Both the position numbers and the translations under genes were made by a program. The notes beneath the pieces were generated by a model. It made no database searches. It was not told the origin of the DNA and saw only the letters and a program-made list of their open reading frames with translations. This document shows positions 46,591-56,921 of a stretch of 64,000 nt of DNA, one piece after another. The stretch covers positions 1 through 64,000 of the forward strand of contig CANQNT010000008.1 in NCBI GenBank assembly GCA_947625255.1, given 5' to 3'. This DNA is from an uncultured Acetatifactor sp. GTDB taxonomy: Bacteria > Bacillota > Clostridia > Lachnospirales > Lachnospiraceae. Every line of letters starts with the position of its first letter. Within the stretch, counting starts at the first letter, position 1.

Positions 46591-48594
46591 TTGCGGAATA
46601 TTTTTCAGAAACTACTGGGAGAAATCCGTCCGATCCATAAGATCCGTTGCGCGATAGGGCTTGTGGCCTCGGTTTCTCTTTTTATCTTGTCCTGGTATTA
46701 TTTGATTGATGGCTTGAATAAGAGGTTTGCGCTGGTCTGCGGTCTGTGTGCGCTGATAGGTCTTATGATCGCGTTCCCCATGCCCTTTTCAAAATATTTG
46801 TCTATTCCGGTATCCATTCTTTATTTGTGGTATGTGCCGGGGAAGATGTTTGTCCGAATGGAATATCCGATCCATGATTTCAGTATGATGGCGGAGGGCG
46901 CGGAGCTGCTGAATAAGCTGCTCATTTACCTGGTCTTTGCGGTGCTGCTTCTGGTGCTCCAGCGCGTGCGGTATGCTTTCGGGGTGGGCAGTATTTTACT
47001 TCTGATTTTTTCTTTGGTCAATTTTTATGTGAGGTCTTTCCGGGGGAGCGGCCTGAGTTTCAGCGATATTGGCGCGGCGGGTACGGCCATGACGGTGGCG
47101 TGGAATTATCGTTTGTTCATGGAACCGGAATTGTGGTACAGCATTCTGTGGTTCCTGTTCTTCATTGTCTGGGGCTTTTGGTGCAGGCTGCCCTATCGGG
47201 GAAAGCTTTATCACTTGGTGGTAACGGGGATTGCACTGATCTATCTCGGGGCCTTTTACTTGGTGGTGGTAAAGCAGGATTATGTGGAAACGCATGGTAT
47301 GCGGGCTAACTACTGGAATATGCCCATGATTCAGTTACAGAATGGTTTTCTGGGAGGCTTCTATATTACGGTGGATGACGGCGCGGTGGAGAGGCCGGAC
47401 GGGTATTCGGAGCAGAGGATTCAGCAGATTCTGGAGGAGGTTCAGGGAGTCGGCGGTGAGGCCGTGTCTTCAGAGGTGTCCGGGGAAAAACCGAACATTA
47501 TCATGATCATGAATGAGGCCTGGTCGGATCTGCGGATCCTGGGGAATCTGGAAACGACGGAGGAAGTGATGCCCTTTACAGAATCCTTGACGGAAAATGT
47601 AACGCGGGGAAATCTGCATGTGGGAATTTTGGGTGGTCTGACAGCAAATACGGAATTTGAGGCGCTGACGGGGGACACTCTTGCGTTTCTTTCCACTACG
47701 GCCATTCCGTATGACGCGTATTTTAATCATGACATTCCTTCGCTGGCCACGATTTTGGAGGAGCAAGGCTATCAGACGGTGGCCATGCATCCAAGCACGC
47801 ATTTCGCCTGGAACAGGGATCATGTCTATGACTATATGGGGTTTGATGAATTTATTGACGCCAATCAGTTTCATGTGGAATACGAACGCTCCAGAGGTTT
47901 TATCACGGATGATTGTGATTTCCGGGAGGTTATTTATCTCTTTGAGCACCGGGATGTGTCCAAACCGTTTTTCCTCTTTAACGTCACGATCCAGAATCAT
48001 TCGGATTATACCGATGTTTTGGAGGAATATCCTGTTCAGATCACGAAAATCGGCGATACGGTCCTGGGAGAAGACTATTATAATCATGAATTGGACACCT
48101 ATATGAATCTGATGCGCATGACGGATGAGGCATTTGAAACGCTGGTGCGTTATTTTGAAAGCATAGAGGAGCCGGTGATCATTTGTATGTTTGGGGATCA
48201 TCAGCCGATTCTGAGGGATGACGTTTATCAAATGCTTTATGGCAGGGATGCTTCTCTGGATATGCAGGATAATATGCAAAAATACATTACGCCTTATCTG
48301 ATCTGGTCGAATTATGACAGCGATTTTGCACAATATGGTGATATGAGCGCCAATTACCTGGGAGCGGTGCTGCTGGAATGTGCGGGAAGAGAACTTCCGG
48401 CATACGAGCGGTTTCTTTTGAAGCTGCGCCGGAAATACCCGGTATTATCCCATATGGGGTGTATGGATGCTGACGGAGGACTTTATACAATCGAGGAATT
48501 GTTGGAGGAGCCTGATATCCTCAATTACCGCATCCTGCAATATAGTCATTTGATTGATACGAAGCGGCGGGAATCGGTTTTTTCTCTTCCCTGA
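46591..48594 (+). CDS. LTA-synthase-family sulfatase / phosphoglycerol transferase
   Basis: N-terminal TMs then PNIIMIMNEAWSDLRILGN ... GGLTANTEFEALTGDTLAFL ... ICMFGDHQPIL. Confidence 0.9.
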   Translation: MRNIFQKLLGEIRPIHKIRCAIGLVASVSLFILSWYYLIDGLNKRFALVCGLCALIGLMIAFPMPFSKYLSIPVSILYLWYVPGKMFVRMEYPIHDFSMMAEGAELLNKLLIYLVFAVLLLVLQRVRYAFGVGSILLLIFSLVNFYVRSFRGSGLSFSDIGAAGTAMTVAWNYRLFMEPELWYSILWFLFFIVWGFWCRLPYRGKLYHLVVTGIALIYLGAFYLVVVKQDYVETHGMRANYWNMPMIQLQNGFLGGFYITVDDGAVERPDGYSEQRIQQILEEVQGVGGEAVSSEVSGEKPNIIMIMNEAWSDLRILGNLETTEEVMPFTESLTENVTRGNLHVGILGGLTANTEFEALTGDTLAFLSTTAIPYDAYFNHDIPSLATILEEQGYQTVAMHPSTHFAWNRDHVYDYMGFDEFIDANQFHVEYERSRGFITDDCDFREVIYLFEHRDVSKPFFLFNVTIQNHSDYTDVLEEYPVQITKIGDTVLGEDYYNHELDTYMNLMRMTDEAFETLVRYFESIEEPVIICMFGDHQPILRDDVYQMLYGRDASLDMQDNMQKYITPYLIWSNYDSDFAQYGDMSANYLGAVLLECAGRELPAYERFLLKLRRKYPVLSHMGCMDADGGLYTIEELLEEPDILNYRILQYSHLIDTKRRESVFSLP

Positions 48595-48640
48595 AAAAGG
48601 CAGCCCTGAAAAAGGCTTGCTCCAGATCGGGGCAAGTCTG

Positions 48641-48669
48641 TTGACAGAAACGGCAAGAGGTGTTATATT
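48641..48669 (+). promoter_or_regulatory. Sigma70 promoter of nifS operon
   Basis: TTGACA-N17-TATATT. Confidence 0.75.
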
Positions 48670-48683
48670 GTAAGTGATGAATT

Positions 48684-48700
48684 CTTAGTAGTTTACTAGG
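48684..48700. promoter_or_regulatory. Candidate operator (Rrf2/IscR-type position)
   Basis: CTTAGTA-GTT-TACTAGG imperfect palindrome just downstream of the -10. Confidence 0.4.
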
Positions 48701-48771
48701 AAATAACTTGTGTCCGCGTCGTCATCACAAGTCTTTGGAGAAAACAAGCGGCGCAGAAATGAGGAAATATC

Positions 48772-49947
48772 ATGATTTATTTGGATAATGCGGCCACTAC
48801 CAAGACCGCGCCGGAGGTTGTGGAGGCCATGCTTCCCTATTTTACGGAGAATTATGGAAATCCCAGCACGATTTATTCCCTGGGTTCGACGAGTAAGCAG
48901 GCGATCAACAAGGCCCGTCAGACCATTGCCGACAGTCTGGGGGCCAAGGCAGAGGAGATTTATTTTACCGCGGGCGGTTCCGAGTCCGATAACTGGGCGA
49001 TCAAGGCCGCGGCGGAGGCTTACGAGAGCAAAGGGCGTCATATCATTACCAGCAAGATCGAGCATCACGCGGTGCTGCATACCTGTCAATATTTGGAGAA
49101 AAGAGGTTATGAGGTCACTTACCTGAATGTGGACCGGAATGGGATCGTTGACCTGGAAGAGCTGAAGGCGGCCATTCGCCCGGACACGATCCTGATCAGC
49201 ATCATGTTTGCCAACAATGAAATCGGTACCATTGAGCCGATCAAGGAAATCGGGGCCGTCGCAAAGGAGCATGGAATTTTGTTCCACACGGACGCGGTAC
49301 AAGCCTTTGGGCAGGTTCCGATCAACGTGGATGAAATGCACATTGACATGCTCAGTTCCAGCGCCCATAAATTAAACGGGCCTAAGGGAATCGGTTTTCT
49401 TTATATCAGAAAGGGCGTGAAGATTCGTTCTTTTGTGCATGGCGGAGCCCAGGAGCGCAGCAGAAGAGCCGGAACGGAGAATGTGCCGGGTATCGTGGGC
49501 TTCGGCGCGGCCGTGGAAAGGGCCATGCGTACCATGGAAGAGCGTACCAAGAAAGAAATTGAACTGCGGGATTATCTGATTCACCGGTTGGAGACGGAAA
49601 TCGACCACTGCTGGCTCAACGGCGACCGGACCAGGCGTCTGCCCAACAATGTGAATTTCAGCTTTTTATTTGTGGAAGGCGAATCCATGCTGATCATGCT
49701 GGATATGAAAGGGATCTGCGCCTCCAGCGGTTCCGCCTGTACGTCGGGCTCCCTGGATCCCTCCCATGTGCTGTTGGCCATCGGCTTAAAGCATGAAGAG
49801 GCCCATGGCTCCTTACGCTTGACGCTTTCGGCGGAAAACACCAGGGAGGAGATGGATTTCGTGGTGGACAATATCAAGGCCATTGTGAAAAGACTGCGCA
49901 GTATGTCGCCTCTTTATGAGGATTATTTAAAAACCGGAAAGCTGTAA
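48772..49947 (+). CDS. nifS: Cysteine desulfurase NifS/IscS
   Basis: MIYLDNAATTKTAPEVVEAMLPYF, SSSAHKLNGPKGIGFLY, CASSGSACTSGSLDPSHVLLAIG. Confidence 0.96.
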   Translation: MIYLDNAATTKTAPEVVEAMLPYFTENYGNPSTIYSLGSTSKQAINKARQTIADSLGAKAEEIYFTAGGSESDNWAIKAAAEAYESKGRHIITSKIEHHAVLHTCQYLEKRGYEVTYLNVDRNGIVDLEELKAAIRPDTILISIMFANNEIGTIEPIKEIGAVAKEHGILFHTDAVQAFGQVPINVDEMHIDMLSSSAHKLNGPKGIGFLYIRKGVKIRSFVHGGAQERSRRAGTENVPGIVGFGAAVERAMRTMEERTKKEIELRDYLIHRLETEIDHCWLNGDRTRRLPNNVNFSFLFVEGESMLIMLDMKGICASSGSACTSGSLDPSHVLLAIGLKHEEAHGSLRLTLSAENTREEMDFVVDNIKAIVKRLRSMSPLYEDYLKTGKL

Positions 49948-49962
49948 GGAGGTTGTGAGATC

Positions 49963-50400
49963 ATGTATAGTGAAAAGGTAATGGATCATTTTCAGCATCC
50001 CCGGAACGTGGGAGAGATTGAGAACGCCAGCGGCGTGGGAACCGTGGGCAACGCCAAGTGCGGCGATATCATGAGAATGTTTTTGGATATTGACGAGAAT
50101 GGAATCATTCAGGACGTGAAGTTTAAGACCTTTGGCTGCGGGGCGGCGGTGGCTACCAGTTCCATGGCCACGGAGCTGGTTAAGGGAAAGTCCATTCAGG
50201 AAGCCCTGCAGGTGACGAATAAAGCGGTGATGGAGGCTCTTGACGGACTTCCGCCCGTCAAGGTGCATTGTTCCCTGCTGGCGGAGGAAGCGATTCATGC
50301 CGCACTCTGGGATTATGCCCAGAAGAACGGAATTGAGATCGAGGGCTTGTCCAAGCCCAAGTCCGATATCAGCGAGGGCGAGGAAGAGGAAGACTATTAA
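49963..50400 (+). CDS. nifU: Fe-S cluster scaffold NifU/IscU
   Basis: MYSEKVMDHFQHPRNVGEIENASGVGTVGNAKCGDIMRMFLDI ... FKTFGCGAAVATSS ... VHCSLLAEEAI. Confidence 0.96.
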   Translation: MYSEKVMDHFQHPRNVGEIENASGVGTVGNAKCGDIMRMFLDIDENGIIQDVKFKTFGCGAAVATSSMATELVKGKSIQEALQVTNKAVMEALDGLPPVKVHCSLLAEEAIHAALWDYAQKNGIEIEGLSKPKSDISEGEEEEDY

Positions 50401-50485
50401 TTGAAGAAATTGACGGGAAACTGGCTCCGGAGCCGCAAGGCGCATGTGAGGCCGGATTTCCCGTAAGCGGAGAAAGTGGGAAAAG

Positions 50486-51157
50486 ATGTATCGGATCCTT
50501 GTAGTGGAGGACGACCGCGTGATTGCGGGCGAAATCAGGAAACACTTGGAAAAGTGGGGCTATGAGGTGAAATTGACGGAGGACTTTGGCGATGTGCTGA
50601 AGCCCTTTGTCGATTTTAAGCCTCATTTGGTGCTGATGGATATCGTGCTTCCTTTTTACAATGGGCATTATTGGTGCGGGCAGATTCGACAGATTTCGCA
50701 GGTGCCCATCATTTTTATTTCCTCGGCCGGAGACAATATGAACATTGTCATGGCGGTGAACATGGGCGGGGACGATTTCCTGGTAAAGCCTTTTGGCCTT
50801 GACGTGCTGGCGGCCAAGGTGCAGGCGATGCTCCGGAGGAGTTATGCGTTCCACGCACAGACCAATCTCATGGAGCGGCGGGGACTGATTCTGGATTTGA
50901 CGGACGCGTCTCTTAAGGTCGGCGAGCGGAAGCTGGAACTGACCAAGAATGAGTTTAAGATTCTGCAGCTTCTGTTTGAACGGGCCGGGAACACGGTTTC
51001 CAGGGAGGAAATCATGAAGCGGCTCTGGGATCAGGACTGTTTTGTGGATGACAATACGCTTACGGTCAACATGGGGAGACTTCGCAGAAAGCTGGAGGAG
51101 GCCGGTGTGGAGCAATTGATCCAGACCAGAAAGGGTCTGGGGTATCTGGTGGAATAA
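50486..51157 (+). CDS. OmpR-family response regulator (BceR-like)
   Basis: YRILVVEDDRVIAGEIRKHLEKWGYEV; winged-helix C-term VSREEIMKRLWDQDCFVDDNTLTVNMGRLRRKLEE. Confidence 0.93.
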   Translation: MYRILVVEDDRVIAGEIRKHLEKWGYEVKLTEDFGDVLKPFVDFKPHLVLMDIVLPFYNGHYWCGQIRQISQVPIIFISSAGDNMNIVMAVNMGGDDFLVKPFGLDVLAAKVQAMLRRSYAFHAQTNLMERRGLILDLTDASLKVGERKLELTKNEFKILQLLFERAGNTVSREEIMKRLWDQDCFVDDNTLTVNMGRLRRKLEEAGVEQLIQTRKGLGYLVE

Positions 51158-51170
51158 TAAGGGGTCAGGC

Positions 51171-52223
51171 ATGGCGGAGAAGAAAAGCTTGATAAAGGAT
51201 TATCTTTATGATCGAAGGGGCATACTGCTGCTTTTCTTTTTGTCTCTGGGAGTGTTTTTCCTGGTGGCGGCCCTGGAGCGGAGGGAGGAGCTGTTTTATC
51301 TGGGGTACAGTGCCCTGCTGGCTGCCTTTATGTGGGCTTGCTTCGGGGTCGCAGATTATTTGCGTTATCGCGGGCTGCGGCGAAAGCTTCTGGACGCGGA
51401 GGCCAATCTGGAGCAGGCATCCGAGGTCTTGGCCTCGAAGGGTGATCCGGCTGGAGAGGTTCTGCCGGTTGACCGGCCGGGACGTTTGGAGCGCCATTAT
51501 GAGCGCCTGATCGATGCTTTGTGCCGTGACCGGGCCCGTATTTTGGCAGAAGAGGAGACTGAGAGGAGCCAAAGGAACGATTACTATCTGATGTGGGCCC
51601 ATCAGATCAAAACACCCATTGCGGCCATGAAGCTTTTACTGGAGGGGAAAAAAGATTTTCTGATGTCCCAGGAGCTTTTCCAGGTGGAGCAGTATGTGGA
51701 AATGGTGTTATACTATCTGCGCCTGGAGAGTATGTCATCGGACATGCTTTTGCAGGAGTATTCCCTGGATAAGCTGGTGAAGGACGCGGTGAAGAAGTTT
51801 TCCATTCTTTTTATTAACAGCGGCCTGGGTCTGGAGATGGAAGATTTTGGGGAGAAAAAGATCCTGACGGATGAAAAATGGCTGGGCTTTGTCTTGGAAC
51901 AGATTTTGGCCAATAGTCTGAAATATACGCTTCGGGGAAAGATTGCCGTTTACTTGTCCAGGGAAGAGGCGGAAACCCTGGTGATCGAGGATACGGGGAT
52001 TGGTATTCGTCCGGAAGACTTGCCCAGAATCTTTGAGCGGGGATTTACCGGCTATAATGGGCGGCTGGATCAGAAAGCGACCGGAATCGGTCTGTATCTT
52101 GTAAAAAGGGTGTTGGATCATCTGAATACCCCCATCCGCGTGGAAAGCCGGGTCGGCGTGGGGACGAAGGTGTCTTTGTCGTTAGGGAGGCGGCAGTCAT
52201 TGGAACGAAACGGGAACGCATAG
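51171..52223 (+). CDS. Sensor histidine kinase (BceS-like, intramembrane-sensing)
   Basis: Two TMs, short extracytoplasmic loop, YYLMWAHQIKTPIAAMKLLLEG H-box, IEDTGIGIRPEDLPRIFERGFTGYNGR. Confidence 0.92.
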   Translation: MAEKKSLIKDYLYDRRGILLLFFLSLGVFFLVAALERREELFYLGYSALLAAFMWACFGVADYLRYRGLRRKLLDAEANLEQASEVLASKGDPAGEVLPVDRPGRLERHYERLIDALCRDRARILAEEETERSQRNDYYLMWAHQIKTPIAAMKLLLEGKKDFLMSQELFQVEQYVEMVLYYLRLESMSSDMLLQEYSLDKLVKDAVKKFSILFINSGLGLEMEDFGEKKILTDEKWLGFVLEQILANSLKYTLRGKIAVYLSREEAETLVIEDTGIGIRPEDLPRIFERGFTGYNGRLDQKATGIGLYLVKRVLDHLNTPIRVESRVGVGTKVSLSLGRRQSLERNGNA

Positions 52224-52335
52224 GCGTGCCTGCCCTCATGGGAGGCGGTGGCGCGGGCGCGGTGCGGACCTGCCGTGAGTGCGGCGCGGGCCTGTCGTGT
52301 CCGCGGCGCGGGCGTGTCAGGGCCGCGGATATAGA
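52224..52335. repeat. GC-rich degenerate ~22-bp repeat spacer
   Basis: GCGGCGCGGGCCTGTCGTGTCC / GCGGCGCGGGCGTGTCAGGGCC with further degenerate copies. Confidence 0.6.
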
Positions 52336-52500
52336 GGCATGGTGACGAAAATGTAAGCTTGGCGGAGGAAATGTAATGTGGTTCGATGGCATTGCGTTTC
52401 TTTTTCTTTTATACTAAACAACGGATGCGGGTTTTGTCGTCATCCACGGTTTTAGAGGAATCCGTCCTGGACGGACGGAGAAGATGGGAGGAATGGAGAA

Positions 52501-54185
52501 TGCCGGGAACGAAAACAAGAAAAAGCGTGTGGCTCCTGCCGCGTCTGTCCTTGATGGCCATCCGCAGAAACGCGGCTACCTATTTACCTTATATCGGAGT
52601 TTGCGTCTTTGCCATGTTTGTCTTTTTTGTGTTTGGACTGATTTTGCACAATGATGTGGTGAATACTCTGCCCAGGGCGGCCTATGCCGGTATGCTGATG
52701 CTGATGGGGCAGATTTTGCTGGGGTTGGTTATGATACCGTTTCTTTATTATACCAACAGCTTTTTAATCAAGCGCAGAAAACGGGAATTGGGCTTGTATC
52801 GTATTTTGGGAATGGAAAAAAAGCACATCGGACTTTTGATGTTCTATGAGACTTTGCTGATTTATGTGATCGTCGTGGTCTGTGCCGTCGTGCTGGGACT
52901 GTTATTTTCCCGGTTGTTGTTTCTTTTTCTTCTGAATCTGGCAGAGCTTCCGGTGAACGCTTCTTTTCATGTCAGCTTCCCGCCGGTGGCGGAGACTTTT
53001 TCTCTATTTGGACTGATTTCCCTGATCAATCTGGGAATGAACCTTTATCAGGTAGGAAAGGCGAATCCGGTGGAGCTGTTGGGAGAATCCGGAAAAGGAG
53101 AAAAGGAACCGCGTCATATTTGGCTGTTTAGTCTGATTGGGGCGGCTTCGTTGGGACGGGGTTATTGGATCGCACTGACGGCGCAGATGAATTCCAAGAT
53201 TTTTGATCATTTTTTTATGGCCGTGTTTTTTGTGATGCTGGGGACCTATTTTCTCTTCACCTCGGGCAGCATTCTGGTGCTTCGGGCATTGAAGAGGCGA
53301 GCGTCCTTTTATTACCGGCCGGAAAATTTCGTCACCGTGTCCGGGATGTTGTATCGGATGAAAAAGAACGCGGCGGGGCTGGTGAACATTTGCCTTTTTT
53401 CCACGATGGTCATTATTACCGTGACGTGTACCGTCGCCGTGTATCAGGGAATTCCCATGATTTTACAGGATCACTACCCCTACCGGATTCAGGTGCGGTT
53501 CCTGGAGGCGGCCGGAGCGGCCTGGACGGGGCCGCGGGGGGAAGCGGTCGGGGAGGCCGTAGCCGCAGAAGCGCGGCGTCTTGCCCTGGAAGAGGGAGTG
53601 GCGCTTCTGGATTATCAGTCCGCGTCATTAGAGGGAGACGAGGCCGGCGTTTTGCAGATTGTCATGAATCTGGACGGAAATGAGGAGGCCGCGGACGCAT
53701 TTTCCAGGCGGCTTGATCAAAGCGTCTCCCGGATGCCGGGATTTGCCTCATTTACGGATAACTGGGAAAGAATGCAAAATGATGTGAGTATGTACGGCGG
53801 CCTGCTCTTTATTGGCATAGCCTTTGGAAGCATTTTCCTGATATGCGTGCTGATTGCCATGTTTTATAAGCAAATTACAGAGGGCTTTGAGGATCGAAAA
53901 AATTTTGTTATCATGCACCGTGTGGGGCTAAGCGGACCGGAGGCGCTGGAAACGGTGCAAAAGCAGATGCGGCTGGTATTTTACCTGCCTATGGCCGGGG
54001 CGCTGATTCACACGGTGATTGCCCTGCGGCTGGTGAATGTGCTGTTAGGGTCCATTGATTTGCACGCGCCCTGGCTCGTGGCCGGGGCGGCCCTGGCGGT
54101 GAGCGCGGTGTTCACCGGGGTTTATTATGTCTGCTGCCGCAGGACTGCCAGGACATATTATCGGATCGCGCTGCCGGAACGTTGA
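52501..54185 (+). CDS. FtsX-family (BceB-like) ABC transporter permease
   Basis: MPGTKTRKSVWLLPRLSLMAIRRNAATYLPYIGVCVFAMFVFFVFGL ... KRRKRELGLYRILGMEKKHIG; in-frame start refined from the listed 52386. Confidence 0.85.
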
Positions 54186-54306
54186 CCTTTGCCAATATAG
54201 ATGGCTTGGGTGAAGTGGTATATTCCGAAAGCCGCACAAGTATCGGCAAAGAAGACATCTCACTAAAAATTTCAAATAAAAATATGAGGAAAATTCTCAA
54301 AAATAG

Positions 54307-54334
54307 TTTACAAAATTAGCACGCCGGATATAAT
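54307..54334 (+). promoter_or_regulatory. Sigma70 promoter of AAA15 ATPase gene
   Basis: TTTACA-N16-TATAAT. Confidence 0.65.
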
Positions 54335-54361
54335 AAAGACAGGAAAGCGGAGGTAGATGAC

Positions 54362-55588
54362 ATGTTGTGTCAATTTACTGTAAAGAATTATAAAAGCATC
54401 CGTGATGAAGTTACCTTTGATATGCAGGCGGCAACTATTTCTGAGCATAATGATAAAATTATTAAAGATCAGGATGGAGACTTATTTTTACCCGTATCTG
54501 CTATATATGGTCCTAACGGGGGAGGAAAGTCGAATGTGTTAGAGGCGATTCATACTTTGGATTCTAAAATATTGCGTCCTTTGTGCGCAACTTGCGATAA
54601 AAATGATTATGAATACAAGGTAAGTAAGATTCCGGTAGAACCATTTGCTTTTACAGAGGAAAATAGAGATATGCCCACTGAATTTGAAATTTTCTTTCGG
54701 ACGAAGACGGCGGAGTATCGTTACATTCTTCATATTAGAAAAGAAGTGGTAATATATGAAAGTCTGGATCGGATCAAGCTGGAAACAGGAAGACGCTCTG
54801 CCATGTTCGTGCGTGAGGGAAACAAGATAGGATTAAAAGGAATATTTGGCAGGTTTCAAATTAGTGAAGATTTGTCGGAAACTTTGCCATTATTGTCATA
54901 TCTTGGAATCACTTACAAAAAGAATGAAATAGTGGAAGAGGTTCTGAATTGGTTTGAAGATTCCATCGATTTTTTGAATTATGGGAACCCCTATCAGGAA
55001 ATAAAAACCGCGATAGCCAGGTCGGAGAAGATTAAAGAATTAGAGTTACGAATGATTCAAGAAATGGATTTGGATATTGAGGATTTTCGCATTGAAGAGA
55101 AGGCTGAAAATACGATAGAGGTTTATACGAAACATATTGTGGAGGGTAAGAGTACAGAATTAACGCTATCCGAGGAATCCAATGGGACGAAAAAGTTGTT
55201 GGGTCTCTTACCTTATATTGCAAAAAGCCTAATTTATGGGACTACGTTGGTGATTGATGAGTTGGATGCCAAAATCCATCCTTTATTGCTACGGCATATT
55301 ATTGATATGTTCACAGATATGAATATCAATAGGCACGGCGGGCAATTGATTTTTACTTCTCATGATCTATCCACCATGAATAAGGATGTTTATCGGAGGG
55401 ATGAAATTTGGTTTGTAGCAAAGGGGAGGGATCAAAACACCCAATTGTATTCGTTGGTAGAGTTCAAGGATGATAATGGAATGTCAGTCCGTAAGGATGC
55501 TAAATATGATAAGCAATATCTAGAAGGAAAATATGGCGCTGATCCATATTTACAGAGAATCATAGATTGGGGGAAAGTCTATGCCTAA
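54362..55588 (+). CDS. AAA15-family ATPase (RloA/AbiL-like, putative defence)
   Basis: Walker A YGPNGGGKSNVLEAI, Walker B TTLVIDELDAKIHPLLLRHII, GGQLIFTSHDLSTMN. Confidence 0.85.
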   Translation: MLCQFTVKNYKSIRDEVTFDMQAATISEHNDKIIKDQDGDLFLPVSAIYGPNGGGKSNVLEAIHTLDSKILRPLCATCDKNDYEYKVSKIPVEPFAFTEENRDMPTEFEIFFRTKTAEYRYILHIRKEVVIYESLDRIKLETGRRSAMFVREGNKIGLKGIFGRFQISEDLSETLPLLSYLGITYKKNEIVEEVLNWFEDSIDFLNYGNPYQEIKTAIARSEKIKELELRMIQEMDLDIEDFRIEEKAENTIEVYTKHIVEGKSTELTLSEESNGTKKLLGLLPYIAKSLIYGTTLVIDELDAKIHPLLLRHIIDMFTDMNINRHGGQLIFTSHDLSTMNKDVYRRDEIWFVAKGRDQNTQLYSLVEFKDDNGMSVRKDAKYDKQYLEGKYGADPYLQRIIDWGKVYA

Positions 55589-55718
55589 AAAGCTGGATTG
55601 GAAAAGTGGAAGAAAAAACGCCGACAGAAATTGCTCCAGGAATAAGGTGTATGAACTGGTGGAAGAACTGGCGAAGTATTTACCGGAAAGAACGAAACAA
55701 TACTTTTTGGATAGATAA
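55581..55718 (+). CDS. Small 45-aa ORF translationally coupled to AAA15 ATPase
   Basis: ATG inside the ATPase terminal codons (GTCTATGCCTAA): MPKKLDWKSGRKNADRNCSRNKVYELVEELAKYLPERTKQYFLDR*. Not in the supplied ORF track because of length. Confidence 0.45.
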   Translation: MPKKLDWKSGRKNADRNCSRNKVYELVEELAKYLPERTKQYFLDR

Positions 55719-55810
55719 ATTGCGAAAAACGGACGTAAAGCGTTATTTGAATAAAGCATTAATTTTCTCGTGGATGTATCTTGGGCAGGAAAGGGAGAAT
55801 GTGATGGCAG

Positions 55811-56881
55811 ATGAGTAAGGTCGTAGTCGGAATGTCGGGAGGAGTGGACTCTTCCGTGGCGGCATATTTGTTAATGGAACAGGGATATGAGGTGATCGGG
55901 GTCACGATGCAGATCTGGCAGGACGAGGAGGAAGAGCTTCAGTCTGAAAACGGAGGCTGCTGCGGCCTGGGCGCGGTGGAGGACGCCAGGAAAGTGGCAC
56001 AGGTTTTGGGGATCCCTCATTATGTCATGAATTTTAAGCAGGAATTTAAGCGCCGGGTGATGGATTATTTTGTGGAGGAGTATCTGCGGGGAAGAACGCC
56101 CAATCCTTGTATTGCCTGCAATCGGTATGTGAAATGGGAGTCGCTGCTGCGGCGCAGCATGGAGATCGGCGCGGACTTTATCGCCACGGGGCATTATGCC
56201 AGGGTCTTACGGTTGGAAAACGGGCGTTTCGCCATTCGCACCTCCGTCACCGCAGACAAGGACCAGACCTATGCCTTGTATGGCTTGACGCAGTTTCAGC
56301 TTGCCCATACGCTGATGCCGGTTGGAGCCTATAGCAAGGAGGAAATCCGTGGAATTGCCGGGGATCTGGGGCTTCCGGTGGCGCGGAAGCCTGACAGCCA
56401 GGAGATTTGTTTTGTGCCGGACAACGACTATGCCGCCTTTATTGACCGTCAGGCGCCGGAGAAGGTGCCGGCGCCGGGCAATTTCGTGACGGCACAGGGA
56501 AAAGTGCTTGGCCGTCACAAAGGAATTACCCATTATACGATCGGCCAGCGACGGGGCTTGGAGCTGGCCATGGGGCATCGTGTTTTTGTGACGGACATTC
56601 GCCCGGAAACAGGGGAAGTGGTGATTGGGGAAAATGAAGATTTGTTCACTGACGAGGTGCGCTGTGAGGGATTGAATTGGATGGCCATTGAGGAGCTTGA
56701 GGAGCCGCGGAGAGTCCTGGCGAAGATCCGCTATAACCACAGGGGTGAATATGGGGTGATCAGCAAAGAGGGAGAAAGGGTGCTTTGTCGTTTTGAAAGG
56801 CCCGTCCGTGCGGCCGCGCCCGGCCAGGCCCTTGTCTTTTACGATGGGGAAGTGGTGCTGGGGGGAGGAACCATTTGCTGA
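55811..56881 (+). CDS. mnmA: tRNA 2-thiouridine(34) synthase MnmA
   Basis: [65 protein letters not shown]. Confidence 0.97.
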   Translation: MSKVVVGMSGGVDSSVAAYLLMEQGYEVIGVTMQIWQDEEEELQSENGGCCGLGAVEDARKVAQVLGIPHYVMNFKQEFKRRVMDYFVEEYLRGRTPNPCIACNRYVKWESLLRRSMEIGADFIATGHYARVLRLENGRFAIRTSVTADKDQTYALYGLTQFQLAHTLMPVGAYSKEEIRGIAGDLGLPVARKPDSQEICFVPDNDYAAFIDRQAPEKVPAPGNFVTAQGKVLGRHKGITHYTIGQRRGLELAMGHRVFVTDIRPETGEVVIGENEDLFTDEVRCEGLNWMAIEELEEPRRVLAKIRYNHRGEYGVISKEGERVLCRFERPVRAAAPGQALVFYDGEVVLGGGTIC

Positions 56882-56921
56882 ACCTTCCATATCATAATAG
56901 CAGAAAGAAAGGGGAGAAACT

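Noticed and set aside
48591-48640. Terminator after the LTA-synthase-like gene
   Set aside because: CTTGCTCC/GGGGCAAG stem is present but no U-tract follows, so support is insufficient.
55567-55818. 83-aa ORF downstream of the AAA15 ATPase
   Set aside because: Overlaps the better-positioned 45-aa ORF and the mnmA start in another frame; no RBS seen and Trp/Arg-rich composition looks non-coding.
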